This document shows, piece after piece, positions 19,444 to 29,054 of a stretch of DNA of 64,000 nucleotides. Positions within the stretch are counted from its first letter, which is position 1. Each line of letters begins with the position of its first letter. The position numbers and the translations under genes are program-made. Below the pieces are notes generated by a model. The model was given only the letters and a program-made list of their open reading frames with translations, was not told where the DNA came from and ran no database searches. Source of the DNA: Haematobacter genomosp. 1 (lineage in GTDB: Bacteria > Pseudomonadota > Alphaproteobacteria > Rhodobacterales > Rhodobacteraceae); contig NZ_NIPW01000008.1 of the NCBI RefSeq assembly GCF_002196855.1, forward strand, positions 124,001 through 188,000. Reading direction: 5' to 3'.

Positions 19444-19478
19444 AAAGACGCCGGCCCGGATAAAGGGTCGGCGTCTTC
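19444..19478 (+). terminator. Hairpin terminator after the VPLPA-CTERM gene
   Basis: AAGACGCCGGCCC (19445-19457) pairs with GGGTCGGCGTCTT (19465-19477) around a 7-base GGATAAA loop, with one G-U pair. It starts about 30 bp after the stop codon. The following bases (CGCATTTAAAG) give only a weak U tract, so termination may be partial. Confidence 0.7.
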
Positions 19479-19677
19479 GCATTTAAAGAAGTTTGTACTG
19501 AATTGAGAGCAATTTACAGGTGCGAGATAGTATTCGTTTTTAACCATATGTCATGCTGAACTGCTGTTTTGTGTCTATTTGATAAACGAATCGATCTTTT
19601 TCTTAGAAATCGTGGCATGATCTGGAAATCTTTTAGATTATTATTGTGCAAATCCTCTTAGCAATGGATCGAGTGCC

Positions 19678-22632
19678 ATGTCGCGTTTTTTTGCCGGCTC
19701 GCATTCTGCAACGATTTTTTTGGCATTTTTGGGGCTTGGGATCGTCCCTGCAGACGCCAGACCTGTGCCTGTCACTGTGACCATAACGTCTGTCGAGTGT
19801 ACACAGGATGAGGAGTGCGACGCTGCCGGGATAGAGGCCGCGGGAGAAGATTGGCCGGACTTTTATGCACGTGTGTTCATCAATGGGGTGCAGATTGACA
19901 CGCCCAGAGCAGACGACGATCAGCAGAAAATTCAGCCATTCTGGACTGTCACCAGCACCGTGGACGATTCGGTCACATCTGTGGTGCCCATCACAATCCA
20001 GATCTGGGATCATGACAGTACGAGCGGGGACGATATCGCCGATGCGTCTCCCCAGTACGATCACAACAACCTCGATCTGCTTCTTGACCTCACTACTGGC
20101 CGTTGGTCGGGGGATACGGCGACAAGTTGCGCCACCGGAGACGGGGTGGATACGGATGACAATGAATACTACCCGGTCCGCGTCTGCTTCGACATCTCCA
20201 CGATCTCCGCTTCCGGCGATGCCGATGGCGACGGGCTTTTGGATACGTGGGAGATTTCCGGGCTTGATGCCGATGGCGACGGCACGATCGATATCGATCT
20301 TCCTGCTATGGGCGCTGACCCGCAGCATCAGGATATTTTCCTTGAGCTTGACTACGAGACCGGCCGGGCGCCCACACGGGACGGTATAAATGCCATGAAA
20401 CGGGCTTTTGCGGCTGCGCCGCGCCCCAATCCCGACGGCACGACGGGGATAAACCTTCATGTCGATGCGGGCGCGCTTTTCGATGGCGGCGCGGATGAGG
20501 CAGGTAGAGCAGGTACCTGCACGAACGGCATCGATGACGATGGCGATGGGTTGACGGACGGCCAGGATGGCAGTTGCTTCTATCTCGATGCCAGTCGGGA
20601 GGTGGGTGTCGGTGATTGCGGCAACGGTATCGATGATGATGGCGACGGTCTGGTTGACTCTGCTGATCCGCAATGCCTGGTAGGTGACAATCTGGGCGGA
20701 GGCACGGCCCTCACCATTACCGCGGCAACGCGCGCCTGCGGGCTGGACGGCAATTTTGCCGCTATCAAGGCCGCACAGTTCAATCCCAATCGGGCATGGG
20801 TGTTTCACTACGCCATACAGGCCGCCGCTCCGCCAAATCCTCCGCTTCCGCTTCCACCGCTCAGGTGCGCGGGCGGCGAAGGAGAGATCGGGGGCAACGA
20901 TTTCATCTCTCACAATCTCGATGCGGGGACGGTGATGCACGAGCTTGGGCATAACCTGAACCTGCAGCATGGCGGCTCCAACTCCATGAACTGCAAGCCG
21001 AACTACATTTCGGTGATGAACTATAACCTGCAAGGCGGCATTCTGCAGGTCACGGGCGGCAGAATTATTGACTACTCGCCCCCGCGGACCGCGCTCAACG
21101 GATCGACACGGGCAACCGCGCCACTTCTCCCGCTTGTGGAAAATTTGCTGAGCGAAGCGCTCGCCGTCGACCCGGCCGATCCGAGGAACTCCATCGTGTT
21201 CATGAACGGGCGGAACCAGATTGCCACCGTCGGCGCGAATACGCTGCCGGACTGGACGGGCGATCCCACACTGCCTACCGCGGCGGGCATCAATATCGAC
21301 AACGGTATTCCTGCAACCGCAACGACGCCCGCGACAGGTGCTCCCGGCTGTGCCAATACCGCGTTAGATAGCCTGCTTGCCGGTGATAACGACTGGAACC
21401 GGATCGCACTGAACTTTCACCAGTTCGGCGCGGGGGCAAGTGGTGCCATCGTGCGCAACCCGGAAACCAGCCCGACGCAGGAAGATTTGGACCGGATGCA
21501 GCAGGAAATGCGGCGCACCGATCTTGAACTGACGCTCACCGCCACGCCCGACCCGGTTGCTGCGGGAACGCCTGTGACCTATGCCGCCGTCATCGTCAAT
21601 CACGGGCCAAATCCATCGCTTGCGACGAGCCTCGATCTTGAGGTTCCGCCTGCGACGGCCCTGTTTCTTTCTCCCCCGCCCGGTTGCGCTGCACCCTCTC
21701 CGGATAAGCTGTCCTGTGCCATCGACATGCTCCATCCCGGAGAGACCCGGACGCTTACGATGGCCGCCATGCTACCTGCCGATCTGGTTTACCTCGCCGG
21801 TGCGCCCTTTACGATTGACGCCAAAGGCAATGTCACCGATCGGGCTGGAAACGATGCCGCTCCGACAAACAACACAAGCATGGTGACGGTAAATGCGGTG
21901 GCTGTCGCAGACCTTGCCATCAGCTCCTTCGACGTCCTCAACCCGCCGCGTCAAATGCTGGCCGGTGAGCCTGTGGTGATAGAACTCGCCTCCATTCTGG
22001 GCAGCGGGGGACCCTCCAGCCCCATGGATACGCTTCTCACCTTTCGGTCGACCACCGATAACGGCGCCAGCGTGACGCCGACCTACCTTACCACGACGCA
22101 GGCGGCACTGCGGCAGGATGAAGCCCGTACCGTCTTTGACCACGCGATCCTGCTGTGCAAGGAGCCGGGAGGCCACAAGTTCCGCTTCGAGCACCAGATA
22201 ACACCGGATCGCGCGCCCGACAGTGATCCATCGATGGGCAACAACACAACGGCCCATGATTTCGCCATCGAATGTCTGCCCAGTAACAAGCAGCCGCCTG
22301 TATTCGAAACACCGGAAGGGCTGCTGCGGGGATTGCGGGAGGCAGGACTGGATACCAGCGTGGCGGAGAGCGATCTGCTTTCCTGGCTATCGACCCAGCC
22401 ACCCTCAACCGCCTATCCGGCGATCATCACGTCGATCATGCAAAACGGCTGGCACTTCCGCCAACCTGCCTACATCGACGTGATCGTGGGGAACTACGAA
22501 CATACCGCCGGTGTCACCTCTCCCCGCCTGACGGCGGATGTCGATACGGAGGTTTTGAAACGCGCGATCCTCGCCGCCTCCAATGAGCGGAACGGACAGA
22601 CCATTGAGGATTTCAACGCCTTGCTGCGATGA
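19678..22632 (+). CDS. Secreted metzincin-type zinc metalloprotease with Ca-binding-like repeats
   Basis: 984 residues. A signal peptide ends near PADA (residue 28). An N-terminal beta-rich domain follows. Two EF-hand-like loops (DADGDGLLD at 181, DADGDGTID at 197) and two Cys-bracketed NGIDDDGDGL repeats (about 281-301 and 314-333) precede the catalytic site H421ELGHNLNLQH431, with a Met-turn at M447 in SVMNYN. This is the metzincin pattern with His ligands 421, 425 and 431. Residues about 620-740 resemble DUF11-type beta-sandwich repeats. The protein is probably exported and calcium-stabilised; the substrate is unknown. Its stop codon directly abuts that of the convergent SulP gene. Confidence 0.85.
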   Translation: MSRFFAGSHSATIFLAFLGLGIVPADARPVPVTVTITSVECTQDEECDAAGIEAAGEDWPDFYARVFINGVQIDTPRADDDQQKIQPFWTVTSTVDDSVTSVVPITIQIWDHDSTSGDDIADASPQYDHNNLDLLLDLTTGRWSGDTATSCATGDGVDTDDNEYYPVRVCFDISTISASGDADGDGLLDTWEISGLDADGDGTIDIDLPAMGADPQHQDIFLELDYETGRAPTRDGINAMKRAFAAAPRPNPDGTTGINLHVDAGALFDGGADEAGRAGTCTNGIDDDGDGLTDGQDGSCFYLDASREVGVGDCGNGIDDDGDGLVDSADPQCLVGDNLGGGTALTITAATRACGLDGNFAAIKAAQFNPNRAWVFHYAIQAAAPPNPPLPLPPLRCAGGEGEIGGNDFISHNLDAGTVMHELGHNLNLQHGGSNSMNCKPNYISVMNYNLQGGILQVTGGRIIDYSPPRTALNGSTRATAPLLPLVENLLSEALAVDPADPRNSIVFMNGRNQIATVGANTLPDWTGDPTLPTAAGINIDNGIPATATTPATGAPGCANTALDSLLAGDNDWNRIALNFHQFGAGASGAIVRNPETSPTQEDLDRMQQEMRRTDLELTLTATPDPVAAGTPVTYAAVIVNHGPNPSLATSLDLEVPPATALFLSPPPGCAAPSPDKLSCAIDMLHPGETRTLTMAAMLPADLVYLAGAPFTIDAKGNVTDRAGNDAAPTNNTSMVTVNAVAVADLAISSFDVLNPPRQMLAGEPVVIELASILGSGGPSSPMDTLLTFRSTTDNGASVTPTYLTTTQAALRQDEARTVFDHAILLCKEPGGHKFRFEHQITPDRAPDSDPSMGNNTTAHDFAIECLPSNKQPPVFETPEGLLRGLREAGLDTSVAESDLLSWLSTQPPSTAYPAIITSIMQNGWHFRQPAYIDVIVGNYEHTAGVTSPRLTADVDTEVLKRAILAASNERNGQTIEDFNALLR

Positions 22633-24045
22633 CTAGCGGGGGGTGGGGATGGCCGTGTCGAGTCCCCGGATTGTCACGTCCAGCCCATGTTGTGCGAAAC
22701 GGGCCTTCACCTTATCCAGCGCTGAAAGAGCGCTGATATCCCAGAGGGTTGCATTGGTCAGGTCTATGACCACCGGCCCGTCGTGGTCGATCGGATCGAA
22801 GGCCTCGGTGAAGGCGTCGGCAGAGGCAAAGAACACCTGTCCCGCGACGGTATAGACATCGCCGTTGCGGCGGACGCTTTGCATCCGCGCGACTTTGGCG
22901 GCAAAGAAGACGCCGCTCATCAGCACGCCGACAAGAACGCCCAGCGACAGGTTGTGGCTCACCAGCGTCATCGCGACAGTCGCCAGCATCACCAGATTGG
23001 AGAGTGCCGGCGTTCCGCGGAGACGGCGCAGCGAGCCCCAGTCAAGCGTGTCGATGGAAACCATGATCATGATCGCCACGAGGGCGGCGACAGGCACCTG
23101 CCCGACGATGTCCCCGAGTGCTACCATCAACAGGAGCAGAACACCCCCCGCCGCCATGGTTGAGAGCCGCCCCCGCCCGCCGTATTTCACGTTGGAGACG
23201 GTCTGACCGATCATGCCGCAGCCGGCGATGCCGCCGAACAGGCTCGCCGCGACATTGGCCAGTCCGAGCCCGCGCGCCTCCATGTTCTTGTCTGAAGGCG
23301 TCCCGGTCTCATCGTCCACCACACCGGCGGTCATCAGACTTTCGAGCAGGCCCACCATGGCGATGGCAAGAGCGGGCAGAAAGATGATGTTGAGCAGGTC
23401 GAGACCCAGCGGAACGTCTGGCAGGGCGAAGGCCGGTAACCCTTCCGGCAGCCTGCCAAGGTCGGCCACACGGGGAATGTCTATGCCGAGCGCGGAACAC
23501 AGCGCTGTCAGCGCCACGACGCAGATCAGCGGCGCGGGTATTGTGGTGGTCAAACGGGGCGCCAGATAGATGATCGCGAGACCGGCTGCAATCACCGCAT
23601 ATCCCGTCAACCCGGCGGCGAGGATATGCGGCAGTTGCGCTGCAAAGATCAGGATCGCCAGCGCGTTGACGAAACCTGTCCGCACCGACCGGGAGACATA
23701 GCGCATGAGCGTCGCCAACCGCGCGAAGCCGAAGACGATCTGGAACATCCCCGCCAGCAGCCCTGCGGCGAAAAGATACTGGACCCCATGCTCCTGCACC
23801 AGCGGCGCCACCACCAGCGCAACGGATCCGGCCGCGGCCGAGATCATGGCGGGGCGTCCGCCGAAAATGGCGATCACGATGCTGATGACGAAGGAGGCAT
23901 AAAGACCCACCGCCGGATCGACCCCGGCGGTGAAGGAGAAGGCGATGACCTCCGGGATAAGGGCGAAGGTCGCCACCGACCCGGCAAGAATTTCTCGGAC
24001 AGGGTTTTCCCGCCACTGACGCAGATAGTGTCGTGTGCTGTTCAT
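22633..24045 (-). CDS. SulP-family inorganic anion transporter
   Basis: 470 residues from ATG 24045. About ten or more hydrophobic segments are visible, beginning with ILAGSVATFALIPEVIAFSFTAGVDPAVGLY, the SulP signature region. The C-terminus (from about residue 395) is a short STAS domain (GPVVIDLTNATLWDISALSALDK). SulP proteins import sulfate, bicarbonate or dicarboxylates with Na+ or H+; the substrate cannot be told here. An ATG at 24126 would add 27 mostly polar residues. No ribosome binding site is strong at either start. Confidence 0.88.
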   Translation of the reverse strand: MNSTRHYLRQWRENPVREILAGSVATFALIPEVIAFSFTAGVDPAVGLYASFVISIVIAIFGGRPAMISAAAGSVALVVAPLVQEHGVQYLFAAGLLAGMFQIVFGFARLATLMRYVSRSVRTGFVNALAILIFAAQLPHILAAGLTGYAVIAAGLAIIYLAPRLTTTIPAPLICVVALTALCSALGIDIPRVADLGRLPEGLPAFALPDVPLGLDLLNIIFLPALAIAMVGLLESLMTAGVVDDETGTPSDKNMEARGLGLANVAASLFGGIAGCGMIGQTVSNVKYGGRGRLSTMAAGGVLLLLMVALGDIVGQVPVAALVAIMIMVSIDTLDWGSLRRLRGTPALSNLVMLATVAMTLVSHNLSLGVLVGVLMSGVFFAAKVARMQSVRRNGDVYTVAGQVFFASADAFTEAFDPIDHDGPVVIDLTNATLWDISALSALDKVKARFAQHGLDVTIRGLDTAIPTPR

Positions 24046-24251
24046 TTGATGGAAGCGGACGCGTTTTGAATGCGTTGTCCGGCGGATCGGCGGCCGGAAT
24101 AGCCACCCGGATTGAACCGGGTCCATGCGAATGCGGCGCTTGTAGCGGAGAAGGCGGTTGTTGCCAAGCTCCTCGTGCCGCTGATGGACGTTCTCGTGGG
24201 TGAGTGGCTCATGCGCGGCGGTTTCTCGCCGCGCCTGGCCGAAGTCATGCG

Positions 24252-26543
24252 TCAGACAGCAATGCAGTCGGCATAGAACTGGACATCGCCATTCTCGTCC
24301 TCCTCTTGCACAAGGCCGTGGATATCCGTTTCAAATCCGGGGCATTCCTTGGCGAATTCGCGGTTGAACTTCAGGTAATCCACGATCTGCCGATTGAACA
24401 CCTCCCCGGGGATGACCAGCGGGATGCCGGGCGGGTAGGGGGTGACAAGGCTGGTGGTGATCCGCCCCTCAAGCTCGTTGATCGGGACGCGCTGGGTCGT
24501 GCGGCGGGCGATATGGGCAAACGCATCGCTCGGTTTCATAGCGGGGACAAGCTCGCTCAGATACATCGCGGTGGACAGGACGGCGACATCGTAGCGCGCG
24601 TAGAGTTCGTGGACATGCTGGCAGAGGTCGCGCAGACCCATGCGCTCGTACCGGGGATGCTTGGCACAGAACTCCGGCATGGTGCGCCACATCGGCTTGT
24701 TCTTGGCGTAGTCGTCCTTGAACTGCTGAAGCGCCGTCAAGAGGGTGTTCCAGCGGCCCTTGGTGATGCCGATAGTGAACAGCACGAAGAAGCTGTAGAG
24801 CCCGGTCTTTTCGACCACCACGCCATGTTCCGCCAGATATTTCGTCACGATCGACGCCGGAATGCCGGTGGCTTCGAACCGTCCGTCAAGGTTCAGCCCC
24901 GGCGTGACGATCGTGGCCTTGATCGGATCGAGCATGTTGAAGCCGGGTGCCATGTCGCCGAACCCGTGCCAGGACTCCTCGCCGTCGGAGGGATGGACCC
25001 CGTCCGCGTCGGTCCGGCGGAGCACCCAGTCCTTTGCGCGGCCGATACCCTCCTCCTCCAGCTCCTCCGGGCCCCAGACCTGAAACCACCAGTCGTCGTC
25101 GCCGAATTCGGCATCGACCTTTCGCATGGCGCGGCGGAAGTCCAGCGCTTCGGCGATGCTCTCCTCCACCAGCGCCGCACCCCCCGGCGGCTCCATCATG
25201 GCGGCGGCCACGTCGCAGCTCGCGATGATGCTGTACTGGGGGCTTGTGCTCGTGTGCATCAGATAGGCTTCGTTGAACAGGTGCCGGTCGAGCTTGGTAT
25301 CCTGCGAATCCTGAACGAGCACGTGGCTCGCCTGACTGATGCCCGCCAGCAGCTTGTGGATGGATTGGGTGGCATAGGTCACAGAATGCCGCGCGCGGGG
25401 CCGCTTCCGCCCCATCGCGTGGAACTGTCCGTAGAAGGAATGGAAGGAGGCATGCGGAAGCCACGCTTCATCGAAGTGGAGGTTGTCCACGTAGCCATCC
25501 AGCATGCCCTTGATGACTTCGGTGTTGTAGAGCACGCCATCATAGGTGGATTGCGTCAGCGTCATGATCCGCGGTTTGACGGTTTCCGGGTCCACCCCTT
25601 CCAGCAGCGGGTTCGCGCGGATCTTTTCCTTGATGGACTCGATCTCGAATTCGCTGTGCGGGATGGGGCCGATGATGCCGAAGTTATTGCGCGTCGGCCG
25701 CAGGAATACCGGCACAGCACCAGTCATGATGATGCTGTGCAGGATCGACTTGTGGCAGTTGCGATCCACCACCACCACGTCACCGGAGGCAACCGTGTGG
25801 TGCCAGACCATCTTGTTGGAGGTGGACGTGCCGTTGGTCACGAAAAAACAGTGATCGGCGTTGAAGATGCGGGCGGCATTTCGCTCGGACGCACCGATCG
25901 CGCCGTTGTGGTCCAGAAGCTGCCCCAGCTCCTCCACAGCGTTGCAGACATCGGCCCGCAGCATGTTTTCGCCGTAGAACTGGTGATACATCTGGCCGAT
26001 GGGGCTCTTCAGGAAAGCCACGCCTCCCGAATGCCCCGGGCAGTGCCAAGAGTAGGAACCGTCCTCCGCATAGTCGAGCAGCGCCTTGAAGAACGGCGGC
26101 TGGATGCTTTCCAGATAGCTCTTGGCCTCGCGGATGATGTGGCGGGCCACGAACTCCGGGGTATCCTCGAACATGTGGATGAAGCCGTGCAGCTCTCGCA
26201 GGATGTCGTTGGGCAGGTGGCGGCTGGTCTTGGTTTCGCCATAGACGTAGATCGGTACATCTTCGTTCTTGCGCCGCACCTCGCGGATGAAGCTGCGCAG
26301 ATCCTCGATCACCGGGTCGTCGTCGGGACCGGGGCTGAACTCCTCATCGTCGATGGAGAGGACGAAGGCGCTGGCACGGGACTGCTGCTGGGCGAATTGC
26401 GAAAGATCGCCATAGCTGGTCACGCCAAGAACGTCGAAGCCTTCGTTCTCGATGGCCTCCGCCATCGCGCGGATCCCCAGTCCCGAGGAGTTCTCGGACC
26501 GGAAATCCTCATCGATGATGACGATGGGAAAGCGGAATTTCAT
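24252..26543 (-). CDS. Orn/Lys/Arg decarboxylase class I (arginine or lysine decarboxylase)
   Basis: 763 residues, the length of biodegradative fold-type I amino-acid decarboxylases. An N-terminal receiver-like wing domain is followed by the PLP domain with FVTNGTSTSNKMVW, LHFDEAWLPHASF and the Schiff-base lysine K397 in TQSIHKLLAGISQASH. The C-terminal domain contains TPYPPGIPLVIPGE. It decarboxylates arginine, lysine or ornithine to the polyamine precursor or for acid resistance. It appears to be a single-gene unit with a strong GGAGG seven bases before the ATG. Substrate choice is not resolved. Confidence 0.9.
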   Translation of the reverse strand: MKFRFPIVIIDEDFRSENSSGLGIRAMAEAIENEGFDVLGVTSYGDLSQFAQQQSRASAFVLSIDDEEFSPGPDDDPVIEDLRSFIREVRRKNEDVPIYVYGETKTSRHLPNDILRELHGFIHMFEDTPEFVARHIIREAKSYLESIQPPFFKALLDYAEDGSYSWHCPGHSGGVAFLKSPIGQMYHQFYGENMLRADVCNAVEELGQLLDHNGAIGASERNAARIFNADHCFFVTNGTSTSNKMVWHHTVASGDVVVVDRNCHKSILHSIIMTGAVPVFLRPTRNNFGIIGPIPHSEFEIESIKEKIRANPLLEGVDPETVKPRIMTLTQSTYDGVLYNTEVIKGMLDGYVDNLHFDEAWLPHASFHSFYGQFHAMGRKRPRARHSVTYATQSIHKLLAGISQASHVLVQDSQDTKLDRHLFNEAYLMHTSTSPQYSIIASCDVAAAMMEPPGGAALVEESIAEALDFRRAMRKVDAEFGDDDWWFQVWGPEELEEEGIGRAKDWVLRRTDADGVHPSDGEESWHGFGDMAPGFNMLDPIKATIVTPGLNLDGRFEATGIPASIVTKYLAEHGVVVEKTGLYSFFVLFTIGITKGRWNTLLTALQQFKDDYAKNKPMWRTMPEFCAKHPRYERMGLRDLCQHVHELYARYDVAVLSTAMYLSELVPAMKPSDAFAHIARRTTQRVPINELEGRITTSLVTPYPPGIPLVIPGEVFNRQIVDYLKFNREFAKECPGFETDIHGLVQEEDENGDVQFYADCIAV

Positions 26544-27146
26544 GTCATCCTCCGGGGGAAGTGGCAGCGGTTACGCGACAGGTGCTTTTTGCACAGCCGC
26601 CGTCAAGGTCAACCCATGCACTGAACCTGTGGGAAGGCGGAACGGCCCAATGTCGGAATGGTGATCTCCAGTATGTCTAAGCCAACCCCCGGTGAACCGA
26701 CGGTCCTTTGCGCGGCTGCACCGACAGATCATCCCGACTACCGGGCAAGATGCTGCAAGGGCAAACGGCGGGGTCGCTTCACCGAATATCCTATCAGCCA
26801 CTTGCGCCTTCCGTGACAGACCGGTGAGAATGCGCTGATGCAGGTAGAAGAAATGCCCATGAATTCCGCCTATGTTTTGGCTATTCTGGCCTGCGGACGT
26901 GAAATATTCATGAAGTTTCGTGTGTTATATAGGAAGTGAACGTGCCTCTGCATGGCAGCGAAAGCCTTCCGGTAAGATGCTCTCACGCATGACGATCGCG
27001 GTCGGACAGCTTCCGTGGTCCACGAACCCACCGCGGCACCCTCATTGTCTCCGGGTGTCCGCATGGCATGCGGTTGGCGGGGAAGTTGGGGGAACACCGA
27101 TGGCATGGCAGACGTTTCAGCTGCATAGCCACGAAAGAGGACGATC
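26544..27146. other. 603-bp divergent intergenic region
   Basis: The region lies between the decarboxylase and the PRC-barrel gene, which are transcribed away from each other. No gene with recognisable content is present in any frame. The stretch 26880-26940 is clearly AT-rich (GAAATATTCATGAAG, then GTTATATAGG) and is the likeliest promoter for the PRC-barrel gene, leaving a leader of about 200 bases. No riboswitch consensus was recognised. Confidence 0.4.
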
Positions 27147-27443
27147 ATGGACCATTCTGCACATACCCGACTCGCCCCCGCAGAAATCACCGACGCTGTG
27201 CTGTCGGGAGCCACGGTCTATGGGCCGGGCGATGAGAAGGTCGGGCACATAGATCATCTGCACGGGGCCGGATCGAATGCTCAGGTGATTATCGACGTCG
27301 GGGGTTTTCTGGGGATCGGCGCCAAGCCGGTTGCGCTCAACGTCGCCGATCTGGATATCATGCGTGACGAAAGCGGTGACGTGCATGCCGTCACGCGCTG
27401 GACAAAGGATGACTTGAAGTCGATGCCTGAGCATCACCACTAA
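27147..27443 (+). CDS. PRC-barrel domain protein
   Basis: 98 residues. The segment SGATVYGPGDEKVGHIDHL, then QVIIDVGGFLGIGAKPVAL and VADLDIMRD, is the PRC-barrel fold found in photosynthetic reaction-centre H subunits and in small stress-linked proteins of alphaproteobacteria. It probably has a protein-binding or regulatory role in the cytoplasm; the exact function is unknown. A AGAGGA sequence precedes the start. The C-terminal HHH may bind metal by chance. It is monocistronic, followed by a perfect palindrome. Confidence 0.8.
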   Translation: MDHSAHTRLAPAEITDAVLSGATVYGPGDEKVGHIDHLHGAGSNAQVIIDVGGFLGIGAKPVALNVADLDIMRDESGDVHAVTRWTKDDLKSMPEHHH

Positions 27444-27452
27444 AATTGCTGT

Positions 27453-27478
27453 CGGTCGAAGGTTCGAACCTTCGACCG
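27453..27478. terminator. Perfect 26-bp palindrome between convergent genes
   Basis: The half-site CGGTCGAAGGTTC is followed at once by its exact reverse complement, so the 26 bp form a perfect palindrome with no loop. It begins 10 bp after the PRC-barrel stop and lies 71 bp before the stop of the opposite aldehyde dehydrogenase gene. It is placed as a bidirectional terminator would be, but no U tract follows on either strand. Confidence 0.55.
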
Positions 27479-27548
27479 CTTCACCCCGGCCACGGACTTT
27501 CATGAGGCGAGCATTTTGCTTAGGGTTAGTAAGGCCCCAAGTCTGCAC

Positions 27549-29039
27549 CTATCTGAGCACAAACGGGTTTGCGACGCCTTCCGCCAGATTCAGCCAAACG
27601 CATTTGGTTTGCATGAATTCATAGATTGCATCTTGCCCATTCTCGCGACCGATACCGCTTTTCTTGAAGCCGCCGAACGGTGCCATGAAGCTGACCGCGC
27701 GATAGGTATTCACCCATACGGTTCCTGCCTTGATAGCATCCGCCATCCTTATCGCGCGACGCATATCGCGGGTCCATACTCCGGCGGCAAGTCCGTAGAT
27801 GGTATCGTTGGCAATGCGGATCGCATCATCCTCATCCTCGAACGGGATGATGGACAGAACGGGTCCGAATACTTCTTCCTGTGCGATGCGCATGTCGTTC
27901 GTTACATCGCCGAAGATCGTCGGCTCCACGAACCAGCCGTCTGAAAGCGTCTCGTCGCCCGGGATCCCGCCGCCGAGCAGGCAAGCGGCGCCTTCCTCCC
28001 GTGCGATACGGATGTAGTCGAGAACCTTCTGACGTTGCGGGCGGGTGGTGATCGGCCCGACCTGCGTCGTGTTCTCCATCGGGTTGCCGAGCTTTGCTGT
28101 CGCCGCAAACTCCACCACACGGCGGGAGACCTCGGCATATACCGAGCGCTGAACCAGCAACCGCGATCCGGCGATGCAGGTCTGCCCGGACGCCGCGAAG
28201 ATACCGGAGATTGCGCCCTTCACCGCGTCGTCGAGATTGGCGTCATCGAAGACGATGTTCGGCGATTTGCCACCAAGCTCAAGCGAGACATGTTTCAGCC
28301 CCTTCGCGGCGCCGGCATAGACCGCCGCTCCGGTCGCATCGCCGCCCGTGAAGGCGACCTTCTCGACCAGCGGATGTTCGACCAGCACAGAGCCGATCTC
28401 CTGCCCGTAACCGGTGACGGTATTGATGACCCCGTCTGGAAAACCCGCCTGCTTGGCCAGCCTGACAAATTCCAGCGTGGAAGCGGATGTGAACTCCGAG
28501 GGCTTGATGACCACGGTATTTCCGGCAGCCAGCGCCGCCGCGAGCTTCCACGTCAGCAGCAGCAAGGGCGAGTTCCACGGCGTGATGCAGACGACGACGC
28601 CCAGCGGTTCGTGGCGTGTGTAGCTGAATATGTCCGGCTTGTCGGACGGGAGTACCCCGCCTTCTATCTTGTCGGCCAAGCCACCGAAATAGTGGTAATA
28701 CTCCGGCAGATACCGAACCTGACCGGACATCTCGGCGTAGAGCTTCCCATTGTCCCGGGTTTCGATCTCCGCAAGGCGGTCGGTGTTCGCCTCGATCAGA
28801 TCGGCAAACCGTCGCAAGAGCTTGCCCCGCGCGGTCGCCGTCATTCTGGACCATGGCCCGTTGAAGGCGGCATGGGCGGCCTCGATTGCGGCGCGGGCAT
28901 CATCGGCGTCGCAATGTGGAACCTCGGCCCATGGCTTGCCGGTGAATGGATCCTCCGACACCAGCCAACGGCCTGTCCTGCTCGCCGTTTCCCGGCCGTT
29001 CACCGTATTCGTAAAGCGTTCAAGGCCGCTCATATCCAT
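27549..29039 (-). CDS. NAD(P)-dependent aldehyde dehydrogenase
   Basis: 496 residues, standard ALDH length. Motifs are ITPWNSPLLLLTWKLAAALAAGN, VTGYGQEIG, FTGGDATG, the general base in LELGGKSPN, the nucleophile C288 in GQTCIAGS, and EEVFGPVLSIIPF. It is the last gene of a unit with the two-subunit ThDP decarboxylase just upstream. It could oxidise the aldehyde released by that decarboxylase to the carboxylic acid that the neighbouring CoA-transferase would activate. Substrate is inferred from context only. Confidence 0.9.
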   Translation of the reverse strand: MDMSGLERFTNTVNGRETASRTGRWLVSEDPFTGKPWAEVPHCDADDARAAIEAAHAAFNGPWSRMTATARGKLLRRFADLIEANTDRLAEIETRDNGKLYAEMSGQVRYLPEYYHYFGGLADKIEGGVLPSDKPDIFSYTRHEPLGVVVCITPWNSPLLLLTWKLAAALAAGNTVVIKPSEFTSASTLEFVRLAKQAGFPDGVINTVTGYGQEIGSVLVEHPLVEKVAFTGGDATGAAVYAGAAKGLKHVSLELGGKSPNIVFDDANLDDAVKGAISGIFAASGQTCIAGSRLLVQRSVYAEVSRRVVEFAATAKLGNPMENTTQVGPITTRPQRQKVLDYIRIAREEGAACLLGGGIPGDETLSDGWFVEPTIFGDVTNDMRIAQEEVFGPVLSIIPFEDEDDAIRIANDTIYGLAAGVWTRDMRRAIRMADAIKAGTVWVNTYRAVSFMAPFGGFKKSGIGRENGQDAIYEFMQTKCVWLNLAEGVANPFVLR

Positions 29040-29054
29040 ACCCCCTCACGTCCT

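Noticed and set aside
26870-27214. 114-codon minus-strand frame upstream of the PRC-barrel gene
   Set aside because: Overlaps the PRC-barrel gene start and the AT-rich promoter candidate; no motif seen.
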